Of a stretch of DNA of 5,326 nt, positions 4,611 through 5,326 are shown piece by piece. Both the position numbers and the translations under genes were made by a program. Within the stretch, counting starts at the first letter, position 1; every line of letters starts with the position of its first letter. The notes under the pieces were generated by a model. It made no database searches. It was not told the DNA's origin and saw nothing but the letters and a program-made list of their open reading frames with translations. The DNA comes from an uncultured Collinsella sp. (GTDB lineage: Bacteria; Actinomycetota; Coriobacteriia; Coriobacteriales; Coriobacteriaceae): NCBI GenBank assembly GCA_958435545.1, contig CAUBGU010000085.1, positions 1-5,326 of the forward strand, in the 5' to 3' direction.

Positions 4611-5326
4611 CTAATCAACCACGTGAGTCGTGGCGACCTGCTTGAGCCAAACTGCCGACTTCTTAAGGCGGCGCTTGTAGCCGTCCATAAGGTCGACCTC
4701 GACAAAACCGTAACGGTTCTTAAAGGCATTCGCCCAAGACCAGTTATCGATGACGGCCCAATAATGGTATCCACGGCACTTGGCGCCCTCGGCAATTGCC
4801 TTGGCAACCCACTCCAGGTGCTGGCGTACAAAGTCGACGCGGTAGTCATCCTGGATGGTTCCTTCGGCATCACGGTTCTTGTATTCGTCCATGATGCCGA
4901 TGCCGTTCTCGGAAACGAACCACTCAAGATCGGGGTAGTTCTTAGCGCAGTCCATGCCAAAGTCGTAGAGGCCCTGCGGGTAGATCTCCCAGCCGCGGCT
5001 CTCGTTCATAACGGCGTCGGGCCACACGTACTCGTCGGCAAAGTGCGGCAGACCGTACTGGTCGATCTTGCTCGCCGGCGCCTGAACGCGCGTGGGGTGG
5101 TAGTAGTTGCAACCGAGCCAGTCGACAACACCCTGCTTAAGAATCTCTTGGTCGCCGGCACGGAACGGAAGCTTAACGCCGCCCTCGGCCAGGCTGTCGA
5201 GCACGTCGGCGGGAAGCTCGCCCTTGGTAATGAGGTCGAGCCACCAGCGGTTGTTGATGCCGCTGGTCATACGCACGGCCTCGAGGTCCGCCTCGCTGGG
5301 GTTCTCCTTGGTGTAGACCGGGGTAA
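4611..5326 (-). CDS. GH1 beta-glucosidase or 6-phospho-beta-glucosidase, C-terminal part
   Basis: Glycoside hydrolase family 1 retaining enzyme, probably cytoplasmic, expected to split the beta-glucoside delivered by the adjacent PTS. Only the C-terminal 237 residues are in the window. The reading frame stays open to the edge (upstream residues read TPVYTKENPSEADLEAV), so the start and the acid/base NEP motif lie outside; GH1 enzymes are usually about 450-490 residues. Visible features are NNRWWLDLITKGELP (5229-5253 region), the substrate-site LGCNYYHPT (5091-5117), and WFVSENGIG, whose Glu (4908-4910) is the catalytic nucleophile in a VSENG variant of I/V-TENG. The C-terminal YHYWAVIDNWSWANAFKNRYGF (4707-4767 region) carries the conserved Trp pair and the phosphate loop. 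That loop keeps the Ser and Tyr of the 6-phospho-glycosidase S-K-Y triad, but its Lys is one place earlier than in LacG. The PTS context favours a phosphorylated substrate; a non-phosphorylated beta-glucoside is not excluded. Confidence 0.93.
   Translation of the reverse strand, partial: TPVYTKENPSEADLEAVRMTSGINNRWWLDLITKGELPADVLDSLAEGGVKLPFRAGDQEILKQGVVDWLGCNYYHPTRVQAPASKIDQYGLPHFADEYVWPDAVMNESRGWEIYPQGLYDFGMDCAKNYPDLEWFVSENGIGIMDEYKNRDAEGTIQDDYRVDFVRQHLEWVAKAIAEGAKCRGYHYWAVIDNWSWANAFKNRYGFVEVDLMDGYKRRLKKSAVWLKQVATTHVVD

Noticed and set aside
4523..4960. 145-codon minus-strand frame overlapping the GH1 gene and the following gap
   Set aside because: It overlaps in another frame the GH1 region holding the catalytic nucleophile, and has no domain or ribosome site of its own.
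1..5326. CRISPR array, tRNA, rRNA or insertion sequence
   Set aside because: No regularly spaced direct repeats, no tRNA-like cloverleaf or rRNA segment, and no transposase or paired terminal repeats were seen.

Overview
This 5.3 kb window is GC-rich and every gene I can support lies on the minus strand, so transcription runs from high to low coordinates. Protein content and wording suggest a gut actinobacterium of the Coriobacteriia, Collinsella-like. That is inference from sequence flavour: a family II pyrophosphatase without CBS domains, a lactose/cellobiose-type PTS, a ROK glucokinase, GC-rich codons and strong AGGAGG-type ribosome sites. No taxonomic marker is present.

Layout in the direction of transcription: (1) 5326-4611, the C-terminal half of a GH1 beta-glucosidase or 6-phospho-beta-glucosidase, cut by the window edge; (2) 4490-3147, the membrane permease EIIC of a lactose/cellobiose-family PTS; (3) a 161 bp spacer with two GC-rich hairpins; (4) 2985-2683, PTS EIIB; (5) 2673-2341, PTS EIIA; (6) a strong intrinsic terminator at 2282-2245 that closes this operon. 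Then comes a short palindromic repeat (2195-2153) with the features of a dispersed REP-type element, a ROK glucokinase (2099-1146), a family II inorganic pyrophosphatase ppaC (998-75), and a second strong intrinsic terminator at 55-16.

The genes form a plausible pathway. EIIC/EIIB/EIIA import and phosphorylate a beta-glucoside such as cellobiose. The GH1 enzyme splits the product, typically giving glucose 6-phosphate plus free glucose (or an aglycone). The ROK kinase would turn the free glucose into glucose 6-phosphate for glycolysis. The pyrophosphatase is a housekeeping gene downstream, possibly reached by read-through from the kinase because no terminator is visible between them.

This is mostly an ordinary carbohydrate-uptake locus, and I do not see a new defence, mobile or RNA-guided system. 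Points worth a second look are the palindromic repeat before the kinase, a Cys-to-His change in the ROK zinc motif, a shifted lysine in the GH1 phosphate-recognition loop, structured spacers inside the PTS operon, and the use of TAG as stop codon by all six genes.
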